DNA of 64,000 bases from a virus. A program made the translations under genes and the position numbers. Below the pieces are notes generated by a model. It had not been told where the DNA came from, ran no database searches, and saw only the letters and a list, made by a program, of their open reading frames with translations. The stretch's first letter is position 1. Every line of letters begins with the position of its first letter. The stretch is taken from positions 1 through 64,000 of IMG/VR virus record IMGVR_UViG_3300032268_001078; one strand, written 5' to 3'. Shown here one piece after another: positions 21,650 through 29,331 of the stretch.

Positions 21650-21843
21650 AGTGGTTCTAAGTCTAACATAGCTTCACATCTATTTATGTACTTCAATGTG
21701 GTTACAATAGTACTTTCTCCTTTAGAAAACTGTATACCTCTCACAAGTAAAAGAAAATATTTTACATAATTACCATTTATTGTTTGACCATCTTGTAGTC
21801 TAACCATATTTCCAATCAACTCAGTTTTTTCGATGTACATCAT
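21646..21843 (-). CDS. micro-gene array 3, member 2 (65 aa)
   Basis: Starts MMYIEKTELIGNMVRLQDGQ, ends CEAMLDLEPL. The N-V-K-Y-F-L-L-L-V stretch aligns with K-Y-F-I-L-W-L-L of the next gene. Function unknown. Confidence 0.65.
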   Translation of the reverse strand: MMYIEKTELIGNMVRLQDGQTINGNYVKYFLLLVRGIQFSKGESTIVTTLKYINRCEAMLDLEPL

Positions 21844-21860
21844 TGAAATTTTATTTTATC

Positions 21861-22055
21861 TTATGCAAAATGTAAATCTAATTTATGATATGGATTAACG
21901 TGTCTAATAGCAACTCTATTAGGCATACTTAGTTTAGGTGAATTTTCTACTTTTATAACATAAAGTTCTTCATCCATTACTACTAAGTCTTTAATAGTAA
22001 ACAAATCAGTTACATATGTTTCTATAAAGTAGGGTTCGTATTCTCTTGGTTCCAT
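21861..22055 (-). CDS. hypothetical protein heading micro-gene array 3 (64 aa)
   Basis: Starts MEPREYEPYFIETYVTDLFT, strand-rich (IKDLVVMDEELYVIKVENS), ends HKLDLHFA. Its start lies inside the 3' end of the metallophosphoesterase gene (34-nt overlap). Function unknown. Confidence 0.6.
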   Translation of the reverse strand: MEPREYEPYFIETYVTDLFTIKDLVVMDEELYVIKVENSPKLSMPNRVAIRHVNPYHKLDLHFA

Positions 22056-22744
22056 ATAAATTCTACTGGTTTGTTTAATGGTTCGTAGTTTAAGTTACAC
22101 GTTGCTGCGTTGATATATGTTATTTTACCATCTGTAGAATATCCATAACCTTCGTGGATATGACCACATAAAAACAACTTACACGTCGTTTCATTGAGTT
22201 TATTATATAATTGAATATCACCAACGTTTTCACCGCGAGCTACATAATCATTGTGTCCGTGTGCTGGACCGTGAGTAATAACTATATCTACATCATTTGG
22301 TATTTGAGACCAATGTTCATATGCAGCGGAGCCTCGATCAACATTAAATGCCCATCGAGTTCCAAATCGTGCTGACTGTGGACTACCAAAAAACTTAATA
22401 CCTTCTAATGTGATTGAATTATTCTCTAAATAAAATACATCTAATGGTAAGTTGTTTAACATATTAACTAACCAATATGGTTTTGAACCTTCAACATACT
22501 TGTCTTTATCAACTTCTTTGATGTATTCGTTTTGAAATTTAGGGTCAAAACTGCGATCGTGATTACCAGCAATGAATATTTTGTGTTTGTGAGGATGTTT
22601 TGAAAACCAATCGATAAATGATTTTACTTCATCTTTGTAACCATAAGATGTAAGGTCTCCACAGTGAATAAGAATATCACCATCCGGCACTTCTACTCGT
22701 TTGTGTTTGTTGTGAGTGTCACTAATAACAATTATTTTTTTCAT
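22022..22744 (-). CDS. calcineurin-like metallophosphoesterase (240 aa)
   Basis: All di-metal motifs are visible: ISDTHNKH (D-x-H), HCGDL (G-D), IFIAGNHDRSFD (GNHD), ITHGPAHGHND (GH-like) and CGHIHEGYG (GHxH). The C-terminal end is short. Members act on phosphodiesters or phosphomonoesters, including nucleotides; the substrate here is unknown. A promoter-like element precedes it. Other phages encode similar enzymes involved in nucleic-acid or nucleotide turnover. Confidence 0.85.
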   Translation of the reverse strand: MKKIIVISDTHNKHKRVEVPDGDILIHCGDLTSYGYKDEVKSFIDWFSKHPHKHKIFIAGNHDRSFDPKFQNEYIKEVDKDKYVEGSKPYWLVNMLNNLPLDVFYLENNSITLEGIKFFGSPQSARFGTRWAFNVDRGSAAYEHWSQIPNDVDIVITHGPAHGHNDYVARGENVGDIQLYNKLNETTCKLFLCGHIHEGYGYSTDGKITYINAATCNLNYEPLNKPVEFIWNQENTNPTL

Positions 22745-22757
22745 AACCTATCTTATA

Positions 22758-22789
22758 ATAATATCACAAAAGGTTTTTTAAAAACCCCC
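22758..22789 (-). promoter_or_regulatory. promoter-like element (diverged)
   Basis: Minus-strand GGGGGTTTTTAAAAAACC then TTTTGTGATATTATTATAAG, 14 nt before the metallophosphoesterase ATG. Confidence 0.5.
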
Positions 22790-22797
22790 TTTAAAAA

Positions 22798-23556
22798 TTA
22801 ACCTTTATTAATAATTTCTTTCAACTTAGCTTCAATAATGGCTTTGGCTTTTCTAACCCATTCTTGAGACTTTCCTAAGGCCGTTGCTATTTCTGAATTA
22901 GTTACTTTAACCTTTTGGTATCTTTCATCAGTCATAAATGTAAATACAGCACCTGCTAATTCTTTAATTTTTGGATCTTTGATGTCTCTAATATAACTTT
23001 TCATTTTATCTAAGTAAAACTTAGAGTCTTGTACATTACTTATATCAAATTCAGGTGTAGAAAAGTCTAAACTGGTATCTGCTACTGATTGGGCATCATC
23101 ATCATCTCCACCAGCTGGTTGGTTTATACTAGTAAATTTTTGTTTAACTTTACGTTCTTTCTTAGTTAAATTAGAAAGATGATTTCTCATTGCTCCTTGA
23201 ACGAAAGAATTAAATGTTGCTCTTCTATCATTGAAATCAAATCTATCAAACAATACATCTAAATATGCTAAACCTTCTTGAAATAAATCAGGTGCAGCAC
23301 TGTCAGCGCCTACATTACCAAATTGTTTTGCTAATGTCCAAACTGTTCTCCAACTAGCATTTTTGATTTTTTCTTTTACTTCGTCTTTTCTGTCTTCAGA
23401 CGCATCTGAATCTGTAAATTCATCTGCTAATGAGTCATACTCAGCTCTAGTAAGTGGGTTGTATTTTGGGTTACGAATATATTGATCAATTACTCTTAAT
23501 GATTCGTAGTCTTCATTTAATAATGATTCTAATAGTATAAATTTTAGAGATAACAT
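22798..23556 (-). CDS. sigma-70-like factor, third in the window (252 aa)
   Basis: A helical N-terminal segment carries DRKDEVKEKIKNASWRTVWT. The region 2-like part is DLFQEGLAYLDVLFDRFDFN ... TFNSFVQGAMRNHLSNLTKK at about residues 88-140. An acidic linker (GGDDDDAQ) follows. The end is a region 4-like helix-turn-helix (VTNSEIATALGKSQEWVRKA). It is more diverged than the other two. An ATATTTAT element sits 7 nt before its start, so it may be expressed late or feed back on its own class. Confidence 0.75.
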   Translation of the reverse strand: MLSLKFILLESLLNEDYESLRVIDQYIRNPKYNPLTRAEYDSLADEFTDSDASEDRKDEVKEKIKNASWRTVWTLAKQFGNVGADSAAPDLFQEGLAYLDVLFDRFDFNDRRATFNSFVQGAMRNHLSNLTKKERKVKQKFTSINQPAGGDDDDAQSVADTSLDFSTPEFDISNVQDSKFYLDKMKSYIRDIKDPKIKELAGAVFTFMTDERYQKVKVTNSEIATALGKSQEWVRKAKAIIEAKLKEIINKG

Positions 23557-23562
23557 GTGACG

Positions 23563-23570
23563 ATAAATAT
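23563..23570 (-). promoter_or_regulatory. ATATTTAT element before the third sigma gene
   Basis: ATATTTATCGTCAC then ATG: the element is 7 nt from the start codon. Confidence 0.5.
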
Positions 23571-23571
23571 G

Positions 23572-24315
23572 TTAATTTAATTTATTTCTAAATTCTTCTT
23601 TAAGATATTCTATACTTAGAATATAATATTCCTCATCAACCTTATCAGCCCATTTGTTATTTTTGGTTTTATTGTATATAGGTTCCACAGGTTGGAGATT
23701 TCTCAAATCACTAACAATATGAGGAGGTGTATTTTCACTAAACCATGTTACTGGTATTTTGTGGTCTATTTCATGGTTAAACCAATCCATACCTTGTTTG
23801 TCTAAATGTTCTTTTAGTTGTAATGCTGAATATCCTAGCATCAATGTAGTAGAATTTTCTTTATTTTTTCCTAATCTTTTAAGAGTATTTTCTAGCAATA
23901 TTCTCCATTTTACTATATGTTTATTGTTTTCTCTATATTGTGTTTGGTTTAAATTTCTTTTTTTTCTTCTTGTTTCTTTTGTTTTATTAAAATAATCTTT
24001 TTGATAATCTTTCATATAATTAGGATTACTTTGATTCCATTTTTGAATATTATCTTTAACTCTTTCTTTATTATTTAAATACCATTCTTTTGTTTTTTGA
24101 GCAATTATATCTTTATTATTTTCTCTGTATTTAATATTACTTTGTTTATTTTTTTCTAAATTATTTAATTTCCATTTTTTAGAAGCAGCTAATATACAAC
24201 TTTTGCACCAAAATGTTAAACCATCTTTTGTAGTTTTTCTTTTATTAAATTCAGTAATTGATTTTTCTTGTTTACAATTTGTATTACTACAAGTCTTAGT
24301 CATATTTATATTCAT
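23572..24315 (-). CDS. HNH homing endonuclease with N-terminal zinc motif (247 aa)
   Basis: Same plan as the 6482 gene: N-terminal Cys sites (CSNTNC, CKSC), an Asn/Lys-rich linker, then HEIDHKIPVTWFSE and SDLRNLQPVEPIYNKTKNNKW. The upstream sequence (ATATTTATTAT ... ATATAAATATGACTAA) is also closely related, suggesting the two genes and their leaders descend from one mobile unit. MTKTC at 24303 is an alternative start. Confidence 0.85.
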   Translation of the reverse strand: MNINMTKTCSNTNCKQEKSITEFNKRKTTKDGLTFWCKSCILAASKKWKLNNLEKNKQSNIKYRENNKDIIAQKTKEWYLNNKERVKDNIQKWNQSNPNYMKDYQKDYFNKTKETRRKKRNLNQTQYRENNKHIVKWRILLENTLKRLGKNKENSTTLMLGYSALQLKEHLDKQGMDWFNHEIDHKIPVTWFSENTPPHIVSDLRNLQPVEPIYNKTKNNKWADKVDEEYYILSIEYLKEEFRNKLN

Positions 24316-24337
24316 ATTATTATTGTTTTGGTTAATA

Positions 24338-24369
24338 ATAAATATTATGTAGTGGGCGCTTTAGCGCCC
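24338..24369 (-). promoter_or_regulatory. GGGCGCT hairpin plus ATATTTAT element
   Basis: A perfect 7-bp stem (24354-24360 with 24363-24369) overlaps the stop codon of the UV endonuclease gene. ATATTTAT (24338-24345) follows, 23 nt before the HNH gene. Terminator-plus-start boundary by layout. Confidence 0.55.
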
Positions 24370-25272
24370 ATCTTTATCAAAGTCTTCTCTATATTTTAAC
24401 AATGCTAATTCCTTAGCTTTACATTCCATCATAATATCTACATCAAGACCATATGTCTCTATTTTATTTTTAAAATAATCACTATGTGCTTGCATTTTAA
24501 CCTTTAGACCCTCATTTAAAGCCTTAGATTCGCTATAATGAATTACAGGTTTTATATTATCCCATGTTGTAGCTGCTAACTTCATAGCATCCTCATCAGT
24601 TAGATCACCTGTACAGAATTGGTGATGATGAATATCATATACGATAGGAATTCCTATTTCACTGTAGATCATATTATATAAATCGTTTGTTGAATACATA
24701 ACCGATTTATCATCATTTTCAATAGTAAGTCTGTTCTTGATTTCATTTGGCAGTGTTTTAAAGTTTTTAATAAATGTTTTAACAGCAGATTCTTTGTCTC
24801 CATAAGCAGCACCCATATGAATGTTGATTTTATTGTATGGTGTTTCACTCAATCCCATCCAATCCATCATATCACTGTGCATTTTCAAATCTGCTACTGA
24901 GTTGTCAATAACGTGTTGGTGTGGACTAGTCAAAATACAGTATTGTCCAGGATGCATAGTTAAACGCATATCATTTTGCTTTGCATACGTTCCACATCTT
25001 TGAAGTATTTCTTTAATTTCATCAACGTCTTTCAACGAATTTGTGTCAATTTTATTACCCCACGGAATAATGTTTGATGACATTCTAAAAAACATAATGT
25101 TGTTTTCTAAATTCCATTTCAAGTATTTTTCTAAGTCTCTAACATTTTCCAATGCTAATTCACTTACATACTCTAGTCCTTTTTTGTCTAAAGTTGCTTT
25201 TTTCAAACTACGATTTGTAGTTATTCCGTCTTTTTTTAACGTTTCGTTGATGCATGCATATCCTAAGTTCAT
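24361..25272 (-). CDS. uvsE: UV-damage endonuclease (UvdE/UvsE family, 303 aa)
   Basis: The TIM-barrel motifs of UvdE are present: start NLGYACINETLKK, FFRMSSNIIPWGN, RLTMHPGQYCILTSP, INIHMGAAYGDK, RLTIENDDKSV, PIVYDIHHHQFC and VIHYSESK. These hold the metal-binding His, Glu and Asp residues. The enzyme nicks DNA 5' to UV photoproducts, starting light-independent repair. Length fits the family (about 300 aa). It is next to a DNA ligase gene, so the phage encodes both the incision and sealing steps. Confidence 0.92.
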   Translation of the reverse strand: MNLGYACINETLKKDGITTNRSLKKATLDKKGLEYVSELALENVRDLEKYLKWNLENNIMFFRMSSNIIPWGNKIDTNSLKDVDEIKEILQRCGTYAKQNDMRLTMHPGQYCILTSPHQHVIDNSVADLKMHSDMMDWMGLSETPYNKINIHMGAAYGDKESAVKTFIKNFKTLPNEIKNRLTIENDDKSVMYSTNDLYNMIYSEIGIPIVYDIHHHQFCTGDLTDEDAMKLAATTWDNIKPVIHYSESKALNEGLKVKMQAHSDYFKNKIETYGLDVDIMMECKAKELALLKYREDFDKDGR

Positions 25273-25288
25273 AACCTTTATTTTTATA

Positions 25289-26377
25289 TTATTCGTAATC
25301 TCTAATTCCTACAACTTTTGGAAATCTTGGTATTCCATCAGCTGTTAGTTCAAAGTACTTTACTGTTGCTTTTTTACCTATTAATTCTTGTTTTTGTGAC
25401 CATAACTCAGTTAAATACTCTTGAGTACCATTTACTGTACTAAAGAACATATCACCATTTTTATTTTTAAATAACATTTGGCCTACCATACCAGTTAATC
25501 GACCTTGACCTTCATATACATCTAAAATTTCAAATTCATCGTCTTCAAATGTTTTGTATTTCAATAATGTTTTACTTCGTTTATTTTCATAGTCACCTGT
25601 TATAGTACGAATCATTAAACCTTCATAACCATTTTCAATATATTCACTATACTTTTTTAACATATCAGCTTCACTTTGAGCTAAATGTGTTTCAACCATT
25701 ACAATATGTTCGTCATGAAAGTATTTATATAATTCAATCTTTCTAACATCAAATCGGCCGACACTTGAGGGTACATCGTAGATCCAGTATTGTATGAGTT
25801 TTTTAGATTCTTCCAAGTCTTGGCTAGTTGGCTTCGTTTTTTTAACGAGACTACATATTGTGTTGAAATTATTTCTGTCTTTGTAATATAATTCTCCATC
25901 TAATACTAAATCCGGATTTGCTAAAAAATGATGTTTTAATGATTCAAAAATATGAGGTGCACTAACAATTTGCTTTCCATTACGAGTCCACATTCCATCA
26001 CTTTTTACAATACATCTAATTCCATCTAATTTTGGTTGTACATTTACTGGGTATGTTAATTTTGATTTATAGTCTTCATACTTGTGAGCTAACATTGGTT
26101 TGAATGGGGTTGGATTATCAATATCATTAATATTTTCAACATTTCCAACTTCCATACGTTTGCGTTTCATAGCAGTTGCTTCAGCCAATGCTTGTTCTTC
26201 AGCTGTAGTTGCGTTTTTCTTACCAGTATTTTTAGGATAACAAACAGTCCATTCACTTGTTGTTTTAATTCCATCTGTGTAGCCAGTAATAGTACGGTAT
26301 TTATTACCTTCTACTTCAATGGTCCACTCAAGCGCTTTTCCGCTTACGGCCTTTTTGTACAGTGTGTTTAACTTCAT
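25289..26377 (-). CDS. ATP-dependent DNA ligase (362 aa)
   Basis: Motif I is QPKLDGIRCIV (the nucleotidylated Lys). Motif III-like LDGELYYKD, motif IV EGLMIRT, motif V LLKYK and an OB-fold end (GRLTGMVGQMLFKNKNGDMF) complete the nucleotidyltransferase. It joins nicks during phage replication and repair. Its 3' end is 17 bases upstream of the UvdE start. The 5' end overlaps the 95-aa gene by 50 nt; the ATG at 26377 gives a plausible N-terminus (MKLNTLYKKAVSGK). Confidence 0.92.
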   Translation of the reverse strand: MKLNTLYKKAVSGKALEWTIEVEGNKYRTITGYTDGIKTTSEWTVCYPKNTGKKNATTAEEQALAEATAMKRKRMEVGNVENINDIDNPTPFKPMLAHKYEDYKSKLTYPVNVQPKLDGIRCIVKSDGMWTRNGKQIVSAPHIFESLKHHFLANPDLVLDGELYYKDRNNFNTICSLVKKTKPTSQDLEESKKLIQYWIYDVPSSVGRFDVRKIELYKYFHDEHIVMVETHLAQSEADMLKKYSEYIENGYEGLMIRTITGDYENKRSKTLLKYKTFEDDEFEILDVYEGQGRLTGMVGQMLFKNKNGDMFFSTVNGTQEYLTELWSQKQELIGKKATVKYFELTADGIPRFPKVVGIRDYE

Positions 26378-26615
26378 CTTTATCTTTAAAAAATTTATTT
26401 TGACTTTTTTCTTGTTTATTTATATCTTTAGCTGCTTTTGCTTCTTGTTCAAATTGTTTTTCTGTTTTATGGTATTTAATACTTACAGATATAGGTCCAG
26501 TTGTTGTAACATCTAAATCATATGTCCAAGTTGTATCTAAATCTTCACCTTTAAATACTCTTGTAAATCTACGTAATAATTCTTCTTTTGGGATTTCTTT
26601 AGGTCTACCTCTCAT
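26328..26615 (-). CDS. basic hypothetical protein with AT-hook-like start (95 aa)
   Basis: Begins MRGRPKEIPKEELLRRF, an RGRP motif as in DNA-minor-groove binders. A strand-rich centre (TTWTYDLDVTTTGPISVSIK) precedes a basic helical end. Short proteins of this build occur in other large phages; no function is known. Confidence 0.65.
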   Translation of the reverse strand: MRGRPKEIPKEELLRRFTRVFKGEDLDTTWTYDLDVTTTGPISVSIKYHKTEKQFEQEAKAAKDINKQEKSQNKFFKDKDEVKHTVQKGRKRKSA

Positions 26616-26650
26616 ATAATATTACACAAAATCTTTTATAAAATTCCCCT
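26616..26650 (-). promoter_or_regulatory. promoter-like element, best consensus match
   Basis: Minus-strand GGGGAATTTTATAAAAGA then TTTTGTGTAATATTATATG. It precedes the 95-aa gene, ligase and UV endonuclease, which could form one transcript. Confidence 0.6.
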
Positions 26651-26811
26651 TAAAATAATTTTTTGAATTTATCAATGTCAACATTTTTACCCATTTGTTT
26701 TAATTTTTGGGCTTCTTCGTCTTTACGAAGCATTTCGTCAGCTAAACGTTCTAATTTACGTTGTGTGGCGTTAATTTGTTTTTGGTGTTTTTTGAGTTCT
26801 TTATTGTTCAT
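26650..26811 (-). CDS. coiled-coil hypothetical protein (53 aa)
   Basis: Starts MNNKELKKHQKQINATQRKL; nearly all helical and Lys/Glu/Gln rich. The start at 26811 is chosen because the longer frame begins inside the hairpin upstream and would add a short hydrophobic lead. Confidence 0.65.
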   Translation of the reverse strand: MNNKELKKHQKQINATQRKLERLADEMLRKDEEAQKLKQMGKNVDIDKFKKLF

Positions 26812-26818
26812 AATAAAG

Positions 26819-26846
26819 ATAAATATGGGCTCTTTCGAGCCCATAT
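26819..26846 (-). promoter_or_regulatory. ATATGGGCTC hairpin merged with ATATTTAT element
   Basis: A perfect 10-bp inverted repeat (26823-26832 with 26837-26846, loop TTTC on the plus strand) ends the preceding transcript. ATATTTAT at 26819-26826 overlaps its arm, 8 nt before the coiled-coil gene. Confidence 0.55.
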
Positions 26847-26849
26847 CAA

Positions 26850-27134
26850 TTACTTAGTCGTAGTTGGTGTTTTTGGTTTTGGTTTACGATAAGGTTTTTT
26901 CTTAGCAGGAGCTTTAGGTGCCGGTGTTTCAGCAACTGGCTCTGCTTTTGGAGTTTCAGTTTTAGTTTCTACAACTACGTTGTTTACTACTACAACTGGT
27001 TCTTCTTCAATTACTGGTGTTTGTTCAACAACTACATGTGAATCGTCATTCACATCTTCATTCTTTTCAGTTAAGAAGCGATAAACGCCTACTACTAGTA
27101 GAATGGCACCGATGATTATAATTATATTAGTCAT
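26850..27134 (-). CDS. membrane-anchored Pro/Lys-rich protein (94 aa)
   Basis: One hydrophobic helix at residues 3-20 (NIIIIIGAILLVVGVYRFL). The rest is low complexity: acidic Val/Glu/Pro then basic KAPAKKKPYRKPKPK, a TonB-like periplasm-spanning composition. It is next to a cell-wall hydrolase gene, so it could be an envelope-spanning lysis helper (spanin-like), but this is inference. Confidence 0.65.
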   Translation of the reverse strand: MTNIIIIIGAILLVVGVYRFLTEKNEDVNDDSHVVVEQTPVIEEEPVVVVNNVVVETKTETPKAEPVAETPAPKAPAKKKPYRKPKPKTPTTTK

Positions 27135-27135
27135 G

Positions 27136-27702
27136 TTAAAATTTAGATTTTAAATTATAGTTATTTACGATTTGTTTTATTTTTTGTGAATATGTATTAT
27201 TTCCTTCACAGTAAATTTTATCTAATATTGCATAGTATTGTTGTTCAGTAACATTAACATTATTACCAAATACTGATTCTTGCCATAGTTTATAGTCTAA
27301 TGTTGATTCTTTCCAAGACTCAAATACGGCAAATCCATTTTCTTCACCTAATGCTAAAGTACTGCGTGTGTGTGCATATCTCATTCCATATAAATTTTTA
27401 TTTGATTTACCAACACCACTACGACCTAAATTAGTTTCAGCATATGCTTGTGCTGCTACAATATATGGATATTTAATATCATAACATTTAAGTAAATTAA
27501 TTAAATTATCTTGTGTTAATATTGAGTCTTGTCTTTTATATTCTAAGTACTTAACTTCAATATTATCTAAAATAGTTGATTGAACATATCTTCCTAAGAT
27601 AAAACTACCAATAATAATTAATAAAATTGATCCAGATAGTAGTCTCATTTTACGTTTATCTTTGACAAATTGTAATGTATTTCTATCAAATTTATATATC
27701 AT
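27136..27702 (-). CDS. glucosaminidase-like cell-wall hydrolase with N-terminal membrane anchor (188 aa)
   Basis: A membrane segment at about residues 22-40 (GSILLIIIGSFILGRYV) precedes a glucosaminidase/LYZ2-type domain. The catalytic Glu is in VAAQAYAETNLGRSGVG, followed by NLYGMRYAHTRS and FAVFESWKESTLDYKLW. Such enzymes cut the peptidoglycan glycan chain. Being anchored and early in the map, it may be virion-associated or act during infection, distinct from the GH19 endolysin at 53030. Confidence 0.8.
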   Translation of the reverse strand: MIYKFDRNTLQFVKDKRKMRLLSGSILLIIIGSFILGRYVQSTILDNIEVKYLEYKRQDSILTQDNLINLLKCYDIKYPYIVAAQAYAETNLGRSGVGKSNKNLYGMRYAHTRSTLALGEENGFAVFESWKESTLDYKLWQESVFGNNVNVTEQQYYAILDKIYCEGNNTYSQKIKQIVNNYNLKSKF

Positions 27703-27735
27703 ACTTTATTACACAAACTTTTTTTAAAATCCCCC
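27703..27735 (-). promoter_or_regulatory. promoter-like element (GGGG...TTTGTGTAATA type)
   Basis: Minus-strand GGGGGATTTTAAAAAAAG then TTTGTGTAATAAAGTATG, abutting the start of the glucosaminidase gene. Confidence 0.55.
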
Positions 27736-27744
27736 TTAAAAAAC

Positions 27745-28101
27745 TTATTTAATTTGGTCAATCCAATAATTTTTCATCACATTAACATCAAATGTTACTT
27801 CTTTTCCTAAATTAGACATAGTCCAATCTAACAACGCTCCATAACATTCGTCTCTGTTTTGAATTTTAGCTTCAAGTGTTTTTACATCTTTGTTTGCTTC
27901 TATTTGTTTATGTAATTTAGTAATATCATTAGTTAATTTATAAACTTGTCTAACTAACTGATCATTACCATCATTACTTAACCTTAATTTAGCTTCTAAA
28001 TCAGATATTTTTATCAGTAGATTGCTTTGATTTACGACCTCGTTTTGTTTCTGTGGTTTTAGAAGTTGATTGATTTGATTCCAATAGTTTTTTAATTTCA
28101 T
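27745..28101 (-). CDS. coiled-coil hypothetical protein with long 5' overlap (about 118 aa)
   Basis: The clear coding part is helical (ISDLEAKLRLSNDGNDQLVR ... DITKLHKQIEANKDVKTLE) and ends MKNYWIDQIK. After the stop of the upstream gene there is no ATG, GTG or TTG in frame, so translation must start inside that gene (ATG at 28101 chosen) or at a rare codon. Confidence 0.55.
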   Translation of the reverse strand: MKLKNYWNQINQLLKPQKQNEVVNQSNLLIKISDLEAKLRLSNDGNDQLVRQVYKLTNDITKLHKQIEANKDVKTLEAKIQNRDECYGALLDWTMSNLGKEVTFDVNVMKNYWIDQIK

Positions 28102-28387
28102 AATCATGACTAATTTTTTGTATTTCAGAACATTTTTCATATTGTTCGGTTTTAATAAATGCTTTCATACAGCCTTGTAATGCTGTGGGCCAATCTTCTT
28201 GTGTTGAATAGAGTCTAAATACTTCTTGCTCTTCTTTTATCATCACATCACATACTGCTACTTTTTTAGTATTTTTAGCTATACCTTTTTTAATTGCTTC
28301 AAATAAGGCATCTGCTAATTCTGTTGCTTCACTATCCGCTAAACGTTTAGTGAAATCAGCCATTGATTTAACAGTTATTGTTTTCAT
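28001..28387 (-). CDS. hypothetical protein (128 aa)
   Basis: Helical N-terminal domain (SMADFTKRLADSEATELADA), then a WPTALQGCMKAFIKTEQYEK segment and a basic tail with KRGRKSK, an AT-hook-like motif. Start at 28387 overlaps the upstream stop by 4 nt. Function unknown. Confidence 0.7.
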   Translation of the reverse strand: MKTITVKSMADFTKRLADSEATELADALFEAIKKGIAKNTKKVAVCDVMIKEEQEVFRLYSTQEDWPTALQGCMKAFIKTEQYEKCSEIQKISHDYEIKKLLESNQSTSKTTETKRGRKSKQSTDKNI

Positions 28388-28656
28388 TTCTTTTTTCTTT
28401 CTGCTTTAAGTTGAGCTTCTTTTTCTCGTTGTTCAATCGCAAATTTAGCTCCGGCCATAGGTGAGAAACGTTTTTTATTATCTTCTTCTCTAGCTTTAAA
28501 ACGTTCTTGTCTTTGTTTTTCTTCTAAAATATCAACCTGAGCAATTTGTTCAGCTAATGTTAGTGTTCGAGTTTGAGTTTTGTTTTGACGATTTAACTTG
28601 TCAAATTTTTTCATTGCTCTATCGAATTCATCTTGTGCACACGTTTTAAATCCCAT
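28384..28656 (-). CDS. charged helical hypothetical protein (90 aa)
   Basis: Arg/Lys/Glu/Gln rich and almost entirely helical (ALEQIAQVDILEEKQRQERF-type composition), with SPMAGAKFA in the middle. Probably a coiled coil. Weakly related promoter-like sequence lies upstream at about 28660-28697. Function unknown. Confidence 0.65.
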   Translation of the reverse strand: MGFKTCAQDEFDRAMKKFDKLNRQNKTQTRTLTLAEQIAQVDILEEKQRQERFKAREEDNKKRFSPMAGAKFAIEQREKEAQLKAERKKK

Positions 28657-28697
28657 ATTCTATAATATTATAATAAACAAAATTTAAAAAACCCTTT

Positions 28698-29330
28698 TTA
28701 AAGTCGAGAAATATACTGATTTTCATCTGTATCATCCTCAAATAATCCCAAGTCTTTAAAGTGATCTAACTGCCATCCTTCTAAGTCCCAAGTTGGTTCT
28801 TGATTTTCAGTTGGTTGATAATCATCTTCAATAAATTGAATTTGTTTAGCATTGAATACTTCATCTACATGTAAATAAAAACAATTATAACAAAGAACTT
28901 CTAGATTTTCAAGTTTCCAATTACTTTTATTTTTATCTTTAAAATTAAGTAATAATGGTTGTTTCATGTCAGATGCTCTACGTTCGTGAAATCCACATTT
29001 ATAACATTCTGATTTTAACAGTACTTCATTAAGTAATCTTGATTTAAGTTTTTCTACTGAGAATGATTTGCGAGGAATCCTTCCTTCTAATAAATCAATT
29101 AATGGTGGATTTTTACCTTTATTAGGTAAAAACTTACTAATTCCTTTTCCTGATGGATTTAAGTGTTTGTCAAACAATGTTTGGCCTGTAATTTCATCAG
29201 TATACATCATTGCGTAACGCTTATAGTGTTGATAACAACAACTTAAATATCTAGCAGCAGCTCTATTTGAACGCGTAGCGTTTTGTGCGTTAATAATTTG
29301 TTGTTTGGTAAAAGGTTTGGCTAATGGCAT
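28698..29330 (-). CDS. HNH-fold zinc protein lacking the usual catalytic His (210 aa)
   Basis: The centre has CYKCGFHERR, then MKQPLLLNFKDKNKSNWKLE, then NLEVLCYNCFYLHV: two CxxC pairs spaced as in HNH endonucleases. The position normally holding the His-His pair reads LLLNF, so nuclease activity is doubtful. The N-terminal part (NAQNATRSNRAAARYL) looks like a DNA-binding helix-turn-helix. It may be a DNA-binding derivative of an HNH nuclease. Confidence 0.65.
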   Translation of the reverse strand: MPLAKPFTKQQIINAQNATRSNRAAARYLSCCYQHYKRYAMMYTDEITGQTLFDKHLNPSGKGISKFLPNKGKNPPLIDLLEGRIPRKSFSVEKLKSRLLNEVLLKSECYKCGFHERRASDMKQPLLLNFKDKNKSNWKLENLEVLCYNCFYLHVDEVFNAKQIQFIEDDYQPTENQEPTWDLEGWQLDHFKDLGLFEDDTDENQYISRL

Positions 29331-29331
29331 G

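Noticed and set aside
25699-25899. 66-aa minus-strand ORF within the DNA ligase gene
   Set aside because: Out-of-frame shadow with no start signal; ligase motifs in the main frame are intact.
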